DNA of 64,000 nucleotides from Pontiella sulfatireligans (GCF_900890705.1 NZ_CAAHFH010000002.1:1240001-1304000); one strand, 5' to 3'; numbered from the stretch's first letter, positions 25,838-35,164 are shown. Translations and numbers: made by a program. The notes: generated by a model not told the origin, from the letters alone.

Positions 25838-26739
25838 CGTCGCACTCCCCTTCCAATCATCATCCCCAAAGCTCCAACCAGAAACTTGAACCGCCTCAGC
25901 TTCCAGTTCCACTTAAACGTCCCCAAGAACAACCTGACCGCATCCTTCGTATATCCTGATGAAAAAGCGCTCAGCACACAGGGTCTGATATGGCGGCAGA
26001 TTATGCTATATCGTTCCATTGCCCGCTCAGCACCTCCGGGAAAGATGCCTTTTCGTTCCCTCGCAATGAGTCGTTCCGAGGCTTCGATGTTTTTTTTTAG
26101 ATCCGATGTGATATTCCCTTCATGCTCGAGGTATCCGAACATTGCAGGAGAACACACGTGCACAAAACCATCCGCACACCCTAGCCGCAGCGCCAAATCC
26201 GCATCTTCTCCGTTTACATTCCCGCCATCGAAGCCGCCATTTTTAGAGAATACATCGCGCCGAATAACAAATGACGAAACCCCGAACCAGCGCCACTCGT
26301 CTCCCGATGCAAGGTAATCCGGAAACTCCTCAACCCTTAGCGGGCCTTTGTTATCAACGCCACTCAACGATGCCGCGCTGCTAAATACATATTGCTTGCC
26401 CGTAATAAATGAAGGCTCCCCCTTTTCAAGGATAACCTTTCGATAGGTCTCAAGAGTCCATGGGAACCAGAGGTCATCACTGTCCAAAAACGCCAGATAC
26501 TTTCCTTGCGCCCGTTGCACCCCCAGATTCCGGGCCGCTCCAGGGCCGGAGTTTGGCTGGCTGAGCACGACTATCCGGCCCGCGTAGGTTTGCAGCACGT
26601 CGCGCGAATTATCGGTGGAGCCATCATCAACTACAATAATTTCATAGTCCCGAAAGCTCTGCTGAAACACGCTTTGCAACGTATTATCGATCAGCTGAGC
26701 CCGGTTATAAACTGGTATGATTACAGAAAATAAAGACAT
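25834..26739 (-). CDS. GT2-family glycosyltransferase
   Basis: The 301 residues begin with the textbook GT2 N-terminus: FSVIIPVYNRAQLIDNTLQS, then EIIVVDDGSTDNSRDV and the metal-binding FLDSDDLWFP at about 90-99. NVNGEDADLALRLG further on supplies the ED motif that often contains the catalytic base. It is an inverting transferase of the inner membrane's cytoplasmic face; the sugar is not predictable. A C-terminal basic, hydrophobic tail may anchor it. It is the first gene of a tight pair with the acetyltransferase (GTGA overlap). About 115 bases of AT-rich, unassigned sequence separate it from the gene upstream. Confidence 0.9.
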   Translation of the reverse strand: MSLFSVIIPVYNRAQLIDNTLQSVFQQSFRDYEIIVVDDGSTDNSRDVLQTYAGRIVVLSQPNSGPGAARNLGVQRAQGKYLAFLDSDDLWFPWTLETYRKVILEKGEPSFITGKQYVFSSAASLSGVDNKGPLRVEEFPDYLASGDEWRWFGVSSFVIRRDVFSKNGGFDGGNVNGEDADLALRLGCADGFVHVCSPAMFGYLEHEGNITSDLKKNIEASERLIARERKGIFPGGAERAMERYSIICRHIRPCVLSAFSSGYTKDAVRLFLGTFKWNWKLRRFKFLVGALGMMIGRGVRR

Positions 26740-26854
26740 GAAAATATGTTCCTAACTCCTCTCACTTCCTATTGCAGCATTTGCTGCTTCGGAAATAGGG
26801 CGACCTCGCGACACACAGGCCGGAGCCCTTAATTTTTAAGCCTTTACTATATAT

Positions 26855-27889
26855 TTACTTTTTATCATTACAGCTATCATATTCCCTTCTGACAAAATCT
26901 ATCGGCAACTCCTGATGGGCGCTTTCATTCATAAAGCCATAGAGCGATTGATACTCGATCCGGAATCCTTCATTCCATTTTTCCAGCAGATAATCCTGAT
27001 GGATATCTCCATGCACATTCAAATATTCCGTTTGAACCCTGTTGACCGGAACATTGATGATTGGAGATTTTTCAAAGCATACTCCAAATCGAAAATTATA
27101 CATTTCAGAGAATCTCTGCAAATGGCCCTCGAACTGATTTGGATTAGAAAAGGCAGCGTTTCGCGCAAGAGCGAGCACTTCATCCCGGTAAAAAATCGTT
27201 CCATCGACCGATAATGGATATCCCCAATCCAGCTCGCCTTTACTCCATTGCCACGCGAGCAGATCTTTGCCTCCAAAGTTTTTCCGCTGGAACGGCGGAA
27301 GAGATTGATTCTTCTGCTGCGTATAACAACGCGTAAGATTGCTCCCCAAACGAAGGGTCGGGATATACATGCGACTGTTAATATTAAGCAAAACATCTAA
27401 ATCAATATTTTCGGTAAACAATATGTCATCAACCAGAAAAAACAGCTTTTCAGACCGAATTGTTTCCAGGAGGTTAAGCAGCTGCTCTCGAAAGGTGTTC
27501 TGCTCCTGATAAACAGGAAAAACCTGCTTGTCTTTAAAGAGAGAAAAAACCTCTTCATATGCGACTCTGTGCGGCTCGCTGGTGGCTCGGTAAAGAATGT
27601 AAACTGGAACCGGTCGATTAATTTTTTCAAAATATCCGCATAGAAGGCCATGCAACTGAATTGCCCGGTCCATGGAAAAAATGATGCAGCATGCCTCCTT
27701 GGAGTTTTTGCCCCCTATGTTTTCATCGATGCATAACTGCAATAGGTCGCATCCCGCCCCATATCGGTCCGACCACATTTGATATTCATTCTTATCAATC
27801 ACCTTTAAACCCAGCGGGCGGGCAAGAAATCTCATTACAGGCAATGACAAGCTCCGTAGTTTAAACCAAATTCTACCCAAAATATTCAT
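26855..27889 (-). CDS. Unrecognised 344-residue protein, possible GT-A glycosyltransferase
   Basis: I do not recognise the family. The N-terminus (1-30) is basic and partly hydrophobic. A core strand CCIIFSMDRAIQLHGLL is followed by VPVYILYRATSEPHRVAYEE, and then KLFFLVDDILF, where VDD could be the metal-binding acidic pair of a GT-A fold. Position amid thirteen glycosyltransferase genes supports that idea, but it is inference. Base composition is strikingly AT-rich relative to the locus ends. It stands alone, with about 115 bases downstream and 271 upstream in which I see no gene. Confidence 0.6.
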   Translation of the reverse strand: MNILGRIWFKLRSLSLPVMRFLARPLGLKVIDKNEYQMWSDRYGAGCDLLQLCIDENIGGKNSKEACCIIFSMDRAIQLHGLLCGYFEKINRPVPVYILYRATSEPHRVAYEEVFSLFKDKQVFPVYQEQNTFREQLLNLLETIRSEKLFFLVDDILFTENIDLDVLLNINSRMYIPTLRLGSNLTRCYTQQKNQSLPPFQRKNFGGKDLLAWQWSKGELDWGYPLSVDGTIFYRDEVLALARNAAFSNPNQFEGHLQRFSEMYNFRFGVCFEKSPIINVPVNRVQTEYLNVHGDIHQDYLLEKWNEGFRIEYQSLYGFMNESAHQELPIDFVRREYDSCNDKK

Positions 27890-28160
27890 GGCTTATCAGC
27901 ACCTATCTTTTCTCACTAAATGAACCTTGGAACCGGAACAGTCCTGCCAGCAAGCCCCTGCGTAGCTCCTACAAAGTGGCAATACTGCACACCGGGAATT
28001 CAGACCAATCGATCACCGCGGAATATAAATTTATGCAAATAAAGTCTGGCGCATATAACTATGCAACAGCACTTGCTCTAAAGTCATTATTTACACAAAC
28101 ACCTTATCCTTGCCTTCTGCGCTGAACCAATTAAAAAACATTAATGCTTGAGCCTAGTCA

Positions 28161-29057
28161 TTATTGATTAATCTGGGTCAGCAAAACTGGATTCTTCCGC
28201 AGTTTTAGAGCCAATCTGTATATATCACTTCTTACCGGCTTTCTCCTGCAACCTTTCCCGACCATACTTTTCAAGATTGAGGCATAGCCATCCCAAAGTC
28301 CTCGGATATTACCTCTGACTCGCTTAACCTTGAAACAGTGGATACCCCCTCTAATAGTCGTCATTGCTAAATTAGGGACCAGATACGCCAACGGGCAGTT
28401 TTTCCAAATGTATAGGATTGAACTCCTGCGCGGGTAGTAATCCCAGTTGAACAAATTTCTTACAGTGGATTCATAATGAACCATCGGTTCAGAAACCTTT
28501 CCGATTATGCAGAACATTCCTTCATTAATCATTCGAATGCAAAAGTCATCCTCTTCGACGCCATGATGAAAAAACTCTTCATAACCGCCCAGAGAGAGAA
28601 ATGTACTACGCCTGACAGCACAGGCACAGCCGACATAACTAGCCACAACATATCTATCGTAGTCTAAACAAAGCGGCCCAGCATGATGCAACATTCCATC
28701 TTGCAAATAAGGTATAGCAACAGCACCCACGCGGGGATCGTCAAACTCGGCAATCGTTTCACCCACGGTATTGATGCCCGGAAACTCAGTATCATCATCG
28801 ATCAAAAACAAGACGTCTCCGGTTGCCAGTTTAGCTCCATGATTGCGGTTTCTTATTGAACCGCAATTCGTCTCACGAGAAATAAGCTGAACTCCATTTC
28901 CGTACCGGCTTTTGACCATCTCGCACGTTTCGTCTTTGGAGGCGTCATCAACAACTATGACTTCGATCTCACAGTTCTCTTGCTTAAGAACAGAATCGAG
29001 ACAGCGTTGGAGATCGTCCGCTCGGTTGTAGGTTGCAATAACGAATGATGCTTTCAT
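28161..29057 (-). CDS. GT2-family glycosyltransferase (full-length copy of a duplicated 5' end)
   Basis: The 298-residue GT2 enzyme begins MKASFVIATYNRADDLQRCL, with EVIVVDDASKDET and the metal-binding LIDDDTEFPG at about 90-99. VEEDDFCIRM supplies the usual ED motif. Its first 46 codons and 16 bases of leader are present again at 30069-30221 with about 91% identity, where the copy is truncated (see repeats). The gene is AT-rich like its neighbours. Upstream, 29058-29181 is a short gap without a gene. Donor sugar cannot be told. Confidence 0.9.
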   Translation of the reverse strand: MKASFVIATYNRADDLQRCLDSVLKQENCEIEVIVVDDASKDETCEMVKSRYGNGVQLISRETNCGSIRNRNHGAKLATGDVLFLIDDDTEFPGINTVGETIAEFDDPRVGAVAIPYLQDGMLHHAGPLCLDYDRYVVASYVGCACAVRRSTFLSLGGYEEFFHHGVEEDDFCIRMINEGMFCIIGKVSEPMVHYESTVRNLFNWDYYPRRSSILYIWKNCPLAYLVPNLAMTTIRGGIHCFKVKRVRGNIRGLWDGYASILKSMVGKGCRRKPVRSDIYRLALKLRKNPVLLTQINQ

Positions 29058-29073
29058 ATCAGACTCTTGTTCA
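28921..29073 (-). repeat. Direct repeat copy A (5' end of the intact GT2 gene)
   Basis: 153 bases that align without gaps to 30069-30221; I count 14 mismatches by eye, about 91% identity. It covers the first 46 codons of the GT2 gene and 16 bases before its ATG. Together with copy B it brackets the fucosyltransferase-like gene in the same orientation. Confidence 0.9.
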
Positions 29074-29181
29074 AGACCCTTATCCCAACGAGTGCGCTAA
29101 GCGATGCCCCAGAAAAACCCGGCAGGCCATAGAAGCGATGAGAAACGGCCAACTTACTTATCCGAACACGCCAACCAAAAC

Positions 29182-30057
29182 CTACCATAACGAATGCCCA
29201 CCTAACACTTCCTGCGTTTGCCGCTCATTCACGCAAGCTGAAAAACGGGTAATCGTTGAACTTATCCCGATCAAATGACGACACCGAGCCAACAATAGAG
29301 CATCAGTTAGCACGTCTAGTCCTTTTTGATAACCAGAGGCGGCAATCCCTGAATCATAATGCCCGTGAATAGACCTTCCATCACAAGAACGAATACAATC
29401 GGCTTGAAAAGCGACCCTTCCTTGATATCTATTCTGAGTAGCTTTGAGGGCTTCCTGATCATCAGTTGCAACGAAAAACTTATCGCATTCGTTGTTATCT
29501 AAATAAAAATCTATCGCCTCCCAATATTTCTCTAATGATACGGCTCGACCATACTCTGCCGAAACATCCGTAAACCTCATGTGACACCCTAGCGGTTCTT
29601 GCTTCCCAAAATGATGTGAAGCAAATGAATCCACTCTTTCAGCAATATCGTTATGAACCTTCAAGTATCTACGAATGATCTCTGCATAACTGCTTTGCAC
29701 ATCCATGGCTTCATAGCAGGGATGAATATATGTGGCCAATGGCTTGAACGCCCAGCCCCTATGGCCTCCTTCTGCAGAGCGATCTAACTCCTCAAAAGGT
29801 TCAAAAAAGTAATCCCAAGCATTGCTGCCGTATTTTTTATCCCAGTAAAGACAGTTATGAGACCATAATGGATGAGGGGTCGCTTTTGCAATTTCACATG
29901 CCCTGATCCCGTTGAGAGTCATGAACAGATTTCCAAAAAACCCGCACTCGCCTCCCATTATAATTCCATGACTAACACTGGGAGCCTCTAGCCTTTTCTT
30001 AACATACCACCAGTAGATGTCGTATTTAGATTCTTGAACTGTATTACCTAGGCCCAT
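29182..30057 (-). CDS. NodZ/fucosyltransferase-like (GT-B) protein
   Basis: About 291 residues. The pattern GGECGFFGNLFMTLNGIRA near the start, GCHMRFTDVSAEYGR in the middle, FFVATDDQEALKA, and LTDALLLARCRHLIGISSTI near the end matches the fold of NodZ-type and related fucosyltransferases. In these the arginine of HMRFTD binds GDP. The family assignment is by motif only; GDP-fucose as donor is inference. The ATG at 30057 follows GAGGTGG by six bases and lies just inside the junction with the truncated GT2 copy. The open frame runs back to 30099, but that part is the duplicated GT2 sequence read in another frame. The N-terminus may therefore have been cut or rebuilt when the gene arrived. Confidence 0.65.
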   Translation of the reverse strand: MGLGNTVQESKYDIYWWYVKKRLEAPSVSHGIIMGGECGFFGNLFMTLNGIRACEIAKATPHPLWSHNCLYWDKKYGSNAWDYFFEPFEELDRSAEGGHRGWAFKPLATYIHPCYEAMDVQSSYAEIIRRYLKVHNDIAERVDSFASHHFGKQEPLGCHMRFTDVSAEYGRAVSLEKYWEAIDFYLDNNECDKFFVATDDQEALKATQNRYQGRVAFQADCIRSCDGRSIHGHYDSGIAASGYQKGLDVLTDALLLARCRHLIGISSTITRFSACVNERQTQEVLGGHSLW

Positions 30058-30205
30058 TGGCTGCCACCTCGCACGTTTCATCTTTGGAGGCATCATCAAC
30101 GATTATGACTTCGGTCTCACAGTCCTCTTGCTTCAGAACAGAATCGAGACATCGTTGAAGATCGCCCGCTCGGTTGTAGGTTACAATAACGAATGATGCT
30201 TTCAT
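30044..30205 (-). pseudogene. Truncated copy of the GT2 glycosyltransferase gene (first 46 codons only)
   Basis: From the ATG at 30205 the frame reads MKASFVIVTYNRAGDLQRCL and continues to DDASKDETCEV, matching the GT2 protein starting at 29057 with five substitutions in 46. After that it runs into unrelated sequence and stops at TAA 30044-30046 (53 residues). Its ATG overlaps the stop of the double GT4 gene (ATGA, 30202-30205), a tidy operon junction. The ancestral order was therefore probably the double GT4 gene directly followed by this GT2, before the fucosyltransferase-like gene came in. Confidence 0.85.
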
Positions 30206-30221
30206 GCCAGACTCTTGCTCA
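30069..30221 (-). repeat. Direct repeat copy B (truncated GT2 start)
   Basis: Pairs with 28921-29073, same orientation, about 91% identical over 153 bases. Recombination between the copies would remove about 1.15 kb, precisely excising the fucosyltransferase-like gene and rejoining the double GT4 gene to a full GT2 gene. Confidence 0.9.
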
Positions 30222-32571
30222 TCGAGTTCATTTCCTCACCCGGCTTCGCGGAACAGGTCTCTAGACTCTCGTTCAGGACCCCCACCAAGCGATCCAGCCA
30301 CTGTCCCTCAGAATAAAAAGGAACCTGGCTCAAACAGTTTTCAGAACATCTAGATCTGAAATTCCGGTCCGTAAGCATGCGTTGCATAGCATCGGCCAAG
30401 GCATCGGCATTTCGAGATGGGACAACAAGGCCTTCCCTCCCATTTATAACCGGACTTCCTGCTTCTTTCGTTACAATGACAGGACATCCCGCTCCAATCG
30501 CTTCAGCAACAACGCCTGCAAATCCCTCGGACAAAGCCGGAAGAACCAACATATCCGCCGTCAAGAATTCCTCCCTCATCTGCCGTCCATTTAGCTGCCC
30601 GAGAAAGTTTAAGTCTTTACTTAGCGGGTGTCTGATTACTTTTTCGGGAAGTTCGCCCGCAATTCGGACATCCAGGGCAGGGATGGTTTCTTTTAATTTG
30701 GTAGCCGCTTCAGCGAGGTAATGTAATCCTTTTCTAAGCGCCTCTCGCCCAGCAAATAAAACTCGGCCGAAAACAGGTTCGTTAACCCGTCCAGAATAAT
30801 CAATCGAACAGCCGTATGGCACGATTCTGATTTTATTCACATATTCCGGTGAGATTTTGCGTACCCCCTCAGCGACCCATTCAGATGGACAGATTAACAA
30901 ATCGGCCAGATTGCTGGCTTCCCTCCACAGGCGCCGCTCGAGCTCCACCCCGTCCACATCTCTTTCATCAGCCCACTCTGGAAATAGCGCAGTCTCCTTC
31001 CCCATGATCTCTTCTGTAATTGGACTGATAAAAACATCAACAACACTCCTTGCACCACGATCTTTTGCCCAACGCAAAAAATCAAGATCTTCATGATACA
31101 TAGAGTATACAACATTAGCGTCACGTAATCCCCACTTTTTCATTTTGCTTGAAAGTAACTGATGCCTTTGATGATAGAGAACGATTCCTTTCTTCCTAAT
31201 GCCGCCGATTTTTTGTGCCAGTTCATGAAAATAGACCGTATCACTCGAGAAGGTTTTCTCCGAGGGAATGCCTTTAATTTTCCATCGGGAAGCCGCACTC
31301 CACGATGCAGGTGCGATATGACCAGCGTACCTCACAAACCTACCGACATTGCTTTTTCCCGATGAGTCAGTATAGAAAGCGCACAAAACACCCGCTTCGT
31401 TTAGCATTCGAGGGATTGCATATCGGTGCCGTGCGCCGTGCTGACAAACCAGAACCCTCGGCCAAGCCTTGCCAGCAACCTCCCTAGGCGCTCCTAGCAA
31501 GATTCTGTATTCTTGAATGATTTGATTGGATTTCAACCCCCAATCATATTTATCAACCTTCATTTTCCTAGTTGCGTTCTGTGCGGATGAATTCGCTAGA
31601 GCATCACGAACCGTTGCCTCAACCTCCTCGCGACCCGCATTCTCCTGGAGCCAACGGGCTCCAAATTCGTTAAGAAGAGCAATAGCGCCACCTCCCTTAT
31701 CAACCGGAAATGCTATCAGTGGAAGTCCGCAGGCAACCGCCTCTAAAATCACTAGTCCAAACGGCTCATAATGAGATGTAAATATAAAAATATCCGCCGC
31801 TTGGAAATAATCCTGCGGGTCATAAGTGGAGCCTGTAACAATCAACCTGCCGGCGCGCAATAAATCAGCATTACGGGTATTCAACCTCTCAAAAGCCGGA
31901 CCATTTCCCACAACAACAAGTACGACGTCATCAGGCAGCACATTCCCAATACACTCAATGCGATCAATCCCCTTCATGGAACAATCTACTCGCCCGAGCC
32001 AAAGCAATACCTTTTTATTTTCAGGCAACCCCAGCCGTCTTCGCAAACTTTGTTGCGTTGTTCGATCAACCTCTCTAAATCGATTCAAATCAACCCCATT
32101 TGAAATATGCTGGATCTTGTCCGGCGGGAATCCTGCCTGTTTCCAACTAGCACTTGTCGGCTCAGATATACTAATCAACGCATCCGTTGTATTTCTGATC
32201 AGCATCCATGCAAATATTCCATTCGACTTGTCAGCCGCTGAGTGGGCATGCACAACCACGGGAGTCTTCAACGACAAGTATACCAAGCGAGGCCAAAGAA
32301 TTCCTTCGTGGGCATGGATGATATCTGGATTGATTCGCTTGATGGATTTTCTTAACGCAATAATGCCCTTTGCCGCCTGACGCGATGAATCCAGCCCCAA
32401 ACAAACCGAAAAGGGAGCTAAACTATTAGCAATCTGGGACACCTCGCCATATAAAAAAATTAACCAAACATCCAAACCGGCCTTACGTTGCTCCAGGACC
32501 AGTGCCTCTGCAACCCGCAACGAACCGCCGACATCGGGGTCATCTCGCTGACATATATGAACTACACGCAT
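30202..32571 (-). CDS. Fused double glycosyltransferase (GT4-GT4)
   Basis: The 789 residues hold two GT-B units. Unit one (1-365) has DPDVGGSLRVAEAL, VLLWLGRVDCSMKGIDRI (about 188-205) and YEPFGLVILEA (about 268-278). Unit two starts near residue 370 with WPRVLVCQHGARHRYAIPRM and has GRVLFAGREALRKGLHYL and ALSEGFAGVVAEA. The E-x7-E residues of GT4 are present in both. Unit two resembles the separate GT4 protein encoded at 32661-33857 (shared VLVCQxGARHRY start and AEAxGxGCPVI-type end). The fusion may add two sugars in succession. Its TGA overlaps the ATG of the truncated GT2 copy. Donors are unknown. Confidence 0.88.
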   Translation of the reverse strand: MRVVHICQRDDPDVGGSLRVAEALVLEQRKAGLDVWLIFLYGEVSQIANSLAPFSVCLGLDSSRQAAKGIIALRKSIKRINPDIIHAHEGILWPRLVYLSLKTPVVVHAHSAADKSNGIFAWMLIRNTTDALISISEPTSASWKQAGFPPDKIQHISNGVDLNRFREVDRTTQQSLRRRLGLPENKKVLLWLGRVDCSMKGIDRIECIGNVLPDDVVLVVVGNGPAFERLNTRNADLLRAGRLIVTGSTYDPQDYFQAADIFIFTSHYEPFGLVILEAVACGLPLIAFPVDKGGGAIALLNEFGARWLQENAGREEVEATVRDALANSSAQNATRKMKVDKYDWGLKSNQIIQEYRILLGAPREVAGKAWPRVLVCQHGARHRYAIPRMLNEAGVLCAFYTDSSGKSNVGRFVRYAGHIAPASWSAASRWKIKGIPSEKTFSSDTVYFHELAQKIGGIRKKGIVLYHQRHQLLSSKMKKWGLRDANVVYSMYHEDLDFLRWAKDRGARSVVDVFISPITEEIMGKETALFPEWADERDVDGVELERRLWREASNLADLLICPSEWVAEGVRKISPEYVNKIRIVPYGCSIDYSGRVNEPVFGRVLFAGREALRKGLHYLAEAATKLKETIPALDVRIAGELPEKVIRHPLSKDLNFLGQLNGRQMREEFLTADMLVLPALSEGFAGVVAEAIGAGCPVIVTKEAGSPVINGREGLVVPSRNADALADAMQRMLTDRNFRSRCSENCLSQVPFYSEGQWLDRLVGVLNESLETCSAKPGEEMNSMSKSLA

Positions 32572-32660
32572 AAGCTGTAAAAAATCCTATCCCTTAAAAA
32601 TTGGCAAAACACAGAGATCTTGGTTTGCATATTTAATTGAACGGCTAGTGCTCGCATGAG

Positions 32661-33857
32661 CTAAACAAGCACCGCTTCACGGACCACATTGACTAGACGC
32701 TGACCCCAGGCTTCCATTGAGAAATCGGATGCATGCTTCAATGCTCCCGCTGCAAACATATTCCGCTCCTCCCTGTTGCCGATCACCCGAATAATTGCAT
32801 CCGCCAAAAGCTCGGCATTACGAGCGGGGACTGTGATGCCGCTTCCATCCCGGAAATCGACGCCGCTTTCGCGGGTTGCAATAACCGGACAACCGCAGGC
32901 CATCGCCTCCAGCACAACTCCCGCCTGCCCCTCTGAAAGAGACGGTAAAACAAAAACATCCGCTAACTCAAACTCCCTGCACAACTGCCCCGAATTCAGT
33001 TCACCTAGGCAGTTCAATTGCTCGCGTTTGCTTATCCACTTAATCTGGCCGGCCGAGACCCCCGCCACACGAACATCAATATCCAAGCCCCGGCTTCTCA
33101 CAATCTCGGCGGCATCGGCCAGATAATGAACGCCCTTGCGCAAGGCATCACGACCGACAAACAGAATGCGGCCCATTTCCGGCGCGCTGGCTTCGTGCCG
33201 AGACTTAAGACTGCTCCCATATGGGACAATCCGGATCTTTTCATTATATTTTTCATGCAATTCCCGGACCCCTTCAGCCACCCAACTCGAAGGGCATATA
33301 ATGATATCCGCGAGATCAATCACTCTTTTAAAATGAGCTTCCGATCCATCGATCCATGACCGTTTAATCTCACTGTTCTTCATATAAACCGCTTCTTCGT
33401 CGGCCACATTCCGAAGGGTTTTAGGATGAATAAAAACGTCTATGATCAGTTTAATCCCTTGTGATTTAGCCCAGAAAAGAAACTCAAACTCCTCGCCGCA
33501 CATGCTGTATAGAACGTGCGCGCCCTGAAGTCCGCAGCCTTTGTATGCTTTACCCAGATTGCTGAATTTCAACATCAGCGGAAACCGGTCAAAAGAGTAA
33601 ACCTTTTCAACTGGAATCCCCTCAGGCGCCCTCGAAATGAGCGCAGACATCCTTGGGGTTCTTATTCGGATCCTGCTTAAAAAGCAGGCCACTCTTCCTG
33701 CAAAACTATAGGCCGTTGAGTCCGTATAAAGAGCGGCCAGCATGCCCGACTTTTCAAACAGCGCCGAAATCATATACCGATGCCTTGCCCCGCGCTGGCA
33801 CACGAGAACCTGCGGAAGTTTGACCATCTCAGAGTGCATTCGGAAGCGGTTTAGCAT
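32661..33857 (-). CDS. GT4-family glycosyltransferase, paralogue of the second half of the neighbouring fusion
   Basis: About 398 residues. The N-terminal domain starts QVLVCQRGARHRYMISALFE. The C-terminal domain carries GRILFVGRDALRKGVHYLAD and PSLSEGQAGVVLEA, with the E-x7-E pair, then MACGCPVIATRESG. The resemblance to residues 370-770 of the 789-residue fusion protein is strong throughout, so one arose from a copy of the other. The frame continues to 34073, but that stretch lies inside the upstream membrane protein gene and does not look like GT4; I chose the ATG at 33857, which overlaps that gene's stop by 7 bases. ATGs at 33839 and 33827 are alternatives. Confidence 0.85.
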   Translation of the reverse strand: MLNRFRMHSEMVKLPQVLVCQRGARHRYMISALFEKSGMLAALYTDSTAYSFAGRVACFLSRIRIRTPRMSALISRAPEGIPVEKVYSFDRFPLMLKFSNLGKAYKGCGLQGAHVLYSMCGEEFEFLFWAKSQGIKLIIDVFIHPKTLRNVADEEAVYMKNSEIKRSWIDGSEAHFKRVIDLADIIICPSSWVAEGVRELHEKYNEKIRIVPYGSSLKSRHEASAPEMGRILFVGRDALRKGVHYLADAAEIVRSRGLDIDVRVAGVSAGQIKWISKREQLNCLGELNSGQLCREFELADVFVLPSLSEGQAGVVLEAMACGCPVIATRESGVDFRDGSGITVPARNAELLADAIIRVIGNREERNMFAAGALKHASDFSMEAWGQRLVNVVREAVLV

Positions 33858-35161
33858 TTCTGGTACAATGCCTGTGTTTCGGTCTCTTGATCTATTTTTG
33901 CATAGTGAATGACTGGATATCCAAGCACGAGGAAGTATATCCAATTTGAAACCAAGACGGCATGTGTTCCATGTGAAATAGCATGCATGCCAGAAGAGAG
34001 CATGTATACATACAGCAATATCCCCAGAAAGCTCCCATTCATTCCATTTCTGTAAAGCGTTCCCATCATCCAACCAATTAACCAGAACTTAAAAAAACCT
34101 AACCAGCCAAATGAAGCAAAAGCGTCATAATATCCTGTCGTGACCGTACCAACCCCGAAATGATGGCCATATCTTTCACTGACCACGGAAAAGGCATTAT
34201 ACTCCGTGTTGACCATTAACGCTTTTTTGAGATCCTTCCCGACCCACTGCCCCGGAACAAAGTTAAAGATCATGCCGTTCCAATGGCTGAGTCCGAAGTC
34301 CAGCTGAAAATCTTCAGCCACAACCTGCCTTAGAAAAATATAATTGCTGAAATCTCCAGCAACAGACTTCATTGCCCCCTTAGATCCACTGGTAAAATCA
34401 ATTCTTGAAGTCTCTTTTAGACGCTCAGAAAGCGATACGTTCTTTTTGCTCATGATAATTCGATAAGATTCAATCGAGTTGACCAGAGCCAAGCCAAAAA
34501 GTACGCCGGAAAACAGCAGCCATCGAGGCAGAATAATTCTTTTCACGAACCACAGAGTTACAAAAATATAGGCCGCCAGATTCATCATGACGCCCCTACG
34601 GCCACCCACTGCGGCTTGCAGCAAGGACAGAAAAGTAGGCGCAATAAACAAGAGTAACTTCGGGGCTAAAATTTTATCCTGATCCAGATAAAGGATCCAA
34701 AGCACCAAAGCGCCGATCACCGCAATACTGCCTAAAAATAGATACTTAACCGTGGCACCAGACCACTGCGTTTGACGCAGCATTTCTTCTGGAAGATTGT
34801 TCAGCTTCCAGAGGAAATAAAAACCCATAACCGAGAGTGCTGCCCCGGCCACAAAAAGCTTATCCCGGTCAAACTGCGCATCAAGCCACGAGACCTTCGG
34901 TGGCCGCTCCTTGATCGCCTTGCTAAACCCCACCCACAGAGCAATTGAGCATAGGCTGGCAAAAATCATCCCAGTACTGTAAGCCGCATCTGGATACATC
35001 TTGGCATTCACAAATCCGCCAATCGCCATCGGGAAGAACCACCCCAAAGATAATGCACCAGCCCAAAAGGGGAACTCATATACCCGGTTCTTCTTCAGCA
35101 GATGAACTCCGACCATCGCACCATTCACCAGGCCGTATAGCACTAATGCGATTAAGTTCAC
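33851..35161 (-). CDS. wzy: Wzy-like O-antigen/exopolysaccharide repeat-unit polymerase
   Basis: The 436-residue polytopic protein has about 10-12 hydrophobic segments. A long non-hydrophobic loop lies in the C-terminal half (about residues 235-320), with the arginine-bearing VGGRRGVMMNLAAY segment before it. This layout, with poor sequence conservation, is typical of Wzy polymerases, which join lipid-linked repeat units in the periplasm. It is the only good polymerase candidate in the locus. The start is GTG at 35161 with GGAG six bases upstream, 3 bases after the previous stop. A ligase (WaaL-like) is the main alternative; presence of Wzx and Wza favours Wzy. Confidence 0.72.
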   Translation of the reverse strand: MNLIALVLYGLVNGAMVGVHLLKKNRVYEFPFWAGALSLGWFFPMAIGGFVNAKMYPDAAYSTGMIFASLCSIALWVGFSKAIKERPPKVSWLDAQFDRDKLFVAGAALSVMGFYFLWKLNNLPEEMLRQTQWSGATVKYLFLGSIAVIGALVLWILYLDQDKILAPKLLLFIAPTFLSLLQAAVGGRRGVMMNLAAYIFVTLWFVKRIILPRWLLFSGVLFGLALVNSIESYRIIMSKKNVSLSERLKETSRIDFTSGSKGAMKSVAGDFSNYIFLRQVVAEDFQLDFGLSHWNGMIFNFVPGQWVGKDLKKALMVNTEYNAFSVVSERYGHHFGVGTVTTGYYDAFASFGWLGFFKFWLIGWMMGTLYRNGMNGSFLGILLYVYMLSSGMHAISHGTHAVLVSNWIYFLVLGYPVIHYAKIDQETETQALYQKC

Positions 35162-35164
35162 GCA

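Noticed and set aside
33858..34073. N-terminal extension of the GT4 frame
   Set aside because: It overlaps the Wzy-like gene, has no GT4 character and lacks a ribosome site.
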